A stretch of DNA of 64,000 bases from Lachnospiraceae bacterium C6A11 (GTDB lineage: Bacteria > Bacillota > Clostridia > Lachnospirales > Lachnospiraceae): positions 343,443 to 407,442 of the forward strand of contig KL370879.1 in assembly GCA_000702245.1 (NCBI GenBank). Direction: 5' to 3'. The notes below the pieces were generated by a model. That model searched no databases and was not told the origin of the DNA. It was given only the letters and a program-made list of their open reading frames with translations. The position numbers and the translations under genes are program-made. Below are positions 62,171 to 64,000 of the stretch, piece by piece. Within the stretch, counting starts at the first letter, position 1, and the number at the start of each line of letters is the position of its first letter.

Positions 62171-63058
62171 TTAGAATAAAGGATCCTTAAGGATAGCAGT
62201 ACCGATACCTTTTTCGGTAAAGAACTCGAGAAGCAGGCAGTGCTCAACGCGTCCGTCAAGGATATGGACTCTTGAAACACCCTTCTTCAGAGCCTCGATA
62301 CAATTCTGGAGCTTCGGCATCATACCGCCGCCGACAACACCCTTCTCTATGAACTCCTCTGCCTCTGCAACATTCATCTCAGAAACAAGAGTCTTCTTAT
62401 CACTTGGATCTACAAATACGCCTTCGATATCTGTGAGGAATACAAGCTTCTCTGCATTTACTGCTGCTGCGATAGCACATGCGCAGTCATCTGCATTTAT
62501 ATTATACCCGTGGAAGTCATCGCCAAGTCCGATAGGTGCGATAACCGGAATGAAATCATCATGGATAAGCGTATCAAGGATCTTTGTATCAGATGAGATA
62601 ACCTCACCTACATATCCGATATCCTTACCGTCAGAGGTCTTCTTGTGTGTCTGAAGGAGACCTGCATCCTTGCCGCTGATACCAACTGCTTTAAGTCCAA
62701 GCTGAGTCATCATTGCAACAAGGCTCTTATTTACCTTGTTAAGTACCATCTCGGCAACCTCAAGAGTTTCCTCATCGGTTACACGAAGGCCGTTAACAAA
62801 CTCAGACTGCTTGTTGATCTTGCCAAGCCACTTGTTGATCTCCTTACCACCACCGTGAACGATGATCGGCTTCATGCCTATAAGCTTAAGGAGTGCTACG
62901 TCCTTGATAACATTGTATTTCAGATTCTCATCAAGCATGGCGCTTCCGCCGTACTTTACTACTATCGTACTGCCGTTGAAACGCTGTATGTAAGGAAGCG
63001 CTTCACTAAGGGTCTGGGCCTTTGCGAGTACCTTGTCCAAAGAATCATTACTTACCAT
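62171..63058 (-). CDS. argB: Acetylglutamate kinase
   Basis: Second step of arginine synthesis, phosphorylating N-acetyl-L-glutamate; 295 residues. [12 protein letters not shown] (near 28) carries the phosphate-binding Lys, [14 protein letters not shown] the Gly-rich loop, [15 protein letters not shown] the substrate site, and [20 protein letters not shown] with [11 protein letters not shown] the ATP site. ATG 63058 (MVSNDSLDK) has GGAGGG upstream; the frame stays open 17 more codons. It follows argJ, separated by a 276-base region with inverted repeats. Confidence 0.95.
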   Translation of the reverse strand: MVSNDSLDKVLAKAQTLSEALPYIQRFNGSTIVVKYGGSAMLDENLKYNVIKDVALLKLIGMKPIIVHGGGKEINKWLGKINKQSEFVNGLRVTDEETLEVAEMVLNKVNKSLVAMMTQLGLKAVGISGKDAGLLQTHKKTSDGKDIGYVGEVISSDTKILDTLIHDDFIPVIAPIGLGDDFHGYNINADDCACAIAAAVNAEKLVFLTDIEGVFVDPSDKKTLVSEMNVAEAEEFIEKGVVGGGMMPKLQNCIEALKKGVSRVHILDGRVEHCLLLEFFTEKGIGTAILKDPLF

Positions 63059-63167
63059 CTTATCACCCTCCGCATTTGATTCAATTTCCTGTTCGTATCT
63101 GTAAATCATTTCTTTCCCTTTCTACTTTATCACTTACGACTTATAGTATCAATCATTTTTATCGTAC

Positions 63168-63320
63168 GACATACAGATCACCACGTGCCTCTCTCGACTC
63201 ATCTCGCGAACGAATGCGGTTCCCTAGCGGACGCTAAACTCTCACATCGTGCAAGCACTCGTGATCGTTAAGCGCCGAGACCGCATACGGTCTCGATAGG
63301 CACATAGCGACCTGTATGTC
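63168..63320. repeat. Inverted-repeat-bounded intergenic element between argJ and argB
   Basis: GACATACAG (63168-63176) and CTGTATGTC (63312-63320) bound 153 bases. Inside are an imperfect hairpin closing on the loop CAAG (GTG-CAAG-CAC, near 63248-63264) and a perfect hairpin CGAGACCG/CGGTCTCG (near 63277-63297). No coding sequence is seen. It may be a MITE-like insertion or a structured RNA in the argJB transcript. Confidence 0.5.
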
Positions 63321-63334
63321 TGTCTATATAATTA

Positions 63335-64000
63335 TTAAGACCTGTAGTCTGCGTTAATCTTTACGTAATCGTATGTCAGGTCACAGCCCCAGGCGGTTGC
63401 TTCACCGTCTCCCTCGTGGAGGATACACTCGGCTGTGATCTCGTCAGGCTGGAGGACTGAAAGAGCCTCCTCCTCAGAAAATACAGGAAGAGTTCCCTGA
63501 TCGATAAGCTTGATGGAACCGTTCTTGCTGCTGAGGATCACATCTGTATTAGCAGGATCAAACTCCGCACCCGAATAACCCATAGCGCAGAAAATACGTC
63601 CGGCATTTGCATCCATTCCAAATACAGCAGCCTTGGTAAGGTTTGATGTGATAACCGACTTTGCAAGAGTTCTTGCAGTCTGCTCATCCTTTGCGCCTGT
63701 TACATGGCAGGTGAAAAGTCTTGTTGCTCCCTCGCCGTCCTTGGCGATATTAATCGCAAGGAACTTTGCTACTGTCATAAGAGCTTCCTTGAAGGTATCA
63801 AGGTCTTCACCTTCGCCTGTGATTTCAGCATTCTCTGCAAGTCCGTTTGCAAGGAACATTACTGTATCATTTGTAGATGTATCGCCGTCAACAGAAACCA
63901 TATTGAAGGTATCATCGATTACTTCCCTAAGTGTCTTAAGAGCGATATCGTGCTCTATCTTAACGTCTGACATCATGAAGCCGAGCATGGTTCCCATATT
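63335..64000 (-). CDS. argJ: Glutamate N-acetyltransferase ArgJ, C-terminal part
   Basis: Last 220 or so codons of ArgJ, which transfers acetyl groups between ornithine and glutamate; the start lies beyond the window. The first visible residues, MGTMLGFMMSDVKI, correspond to the self-cleavage site of the family, where Thr becomes the N-terminal nucleophile of the beta chain, so the window holds almost exactly the beta chain. DGDTSTNDTVMFLANG and MGYSGAEFDP are conserved. It precedes argB on the same strand. Confidence 0.93.
   Translation of the reverse strand, partial: NMGTMLGFMMSDVKIEHDIALKTLREVIDDTFNMVSVDGDTSTNDTVMFLANGLAENAEITGEGEDLDTFKEALMTVAKFLAINIAKDGEGATRLFTCHVTGAKDEQTARTLAKSVITSNLTKAAVFGMDANAGRIFCAMGYSGAEFDPANTDVILSSKNGSIKLIDQGTLPVFSEEEALSVLQPDEITAECILHEGDGEATAWGCDLTYDYVKINADYRS

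Overview
The window looks like a chromosomal segment of an anaerobic Gram-positive bacterium of the class Clostridia, most likely Lachnospiraceae (inference). The grounds are purine-rich ribosome-binding sites throughout, near-consensus sigma-A promoters, an L10-leader attenuator before rplJ, a FabK-type enoyl-ACP reductase in a fab operon closed by a MarR regulator, and an indolepyruvate:ferredoxin oxidoreductase. No tRNA, rRNA, CRISPR array or intact insertion sequence was seen. Most genes lie on the minus strand.

Layout. 1-7.6 kb: rpoC (cut by the window edge) and rpoB, with a strong promoter of their own. 7.6-13.6 kb: an accessory block separating rpoBC from rplJL: an iron-type alcohol dehydrogenase, a decayed GGDEF/EAL gene, a MATE exporter and a NitT/TauT-type ABC importer. 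13.6-14.8 kb: rplL, rplJ and the L10 leader. 14.9-18.9 kb: a small membrane protein, a mosaic cell-surface protein with a recent internal duplication, and gene debris. 18.9-21.3 kb (plus strand): an alpha-amylase-family enzyme and an EamA transporter. 21.4-27.2 kb: a giant 1919-residue protein with a papain-like active site. 27.4-30.5 kb: an NhaC-type antiporter, a Nudix hydrolase and an AraC regulator. 30.7-38.0 kb: the operon acpP-accD-accA-fabK-fabD-fabG-fabF-fabZ-marR. 38.3-41.3 kb (plus): a divergent acyl-CoA synthetase and a second fabF. 41.3-46.1 kb: an EctB-like aminotransferase, a MurT-GatD fusion and a GH25 lysozyme. 46.1-49.4 kb: an ABC exporter whose permease is fused to a CPBP protease, behind a leader-peptide attenuator. 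49.5-53 kb: a DUF218 membrane protein and an acyl-CoA synthetase. 53.2-56.2 kb: a 991-residue orphan protein with a PI3/4-kinase-like catalytic motif. 56.3-60.4 kb: iorB, iorA and a pseudo-hydrolase/methyltransferase fusion. 60.6-64 kb: an OmpR-type regulator, a ComEA-like lipoprotein, argB and the end of argJ.

How the genes work together. The acc/fab cluster forms malonyl-CoA and runs the elongation cycle, although accB, accC and fabH are absent from it. A large palindrome at its transcription start is the likely MarR operator, and the divergent acyl-CoA synthetase/fabF2 pair probably handles exogenous or special acyl chains. MurT-GatD and GH25 act on the cell wall. ArgJ and ArgB act in arginine synthesis.

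The most unusual content has four parts. (1) Two very large orphan proteins, one papain-like and one kinase-like, sit 26 kb apart and share the same upstream promoter architecture, which a third copy repeats in front of gene debris. (2) A MurT-GatD fusion has lost both glutaminase catalytic residues. (3) An alpha/beta-hydrolase-methyltransferase fusion lacks its nucleophilic serine. (4) The ABC exporter lies behind a translated 24-codon leader peptide that overlaps an intrinsic terminator.
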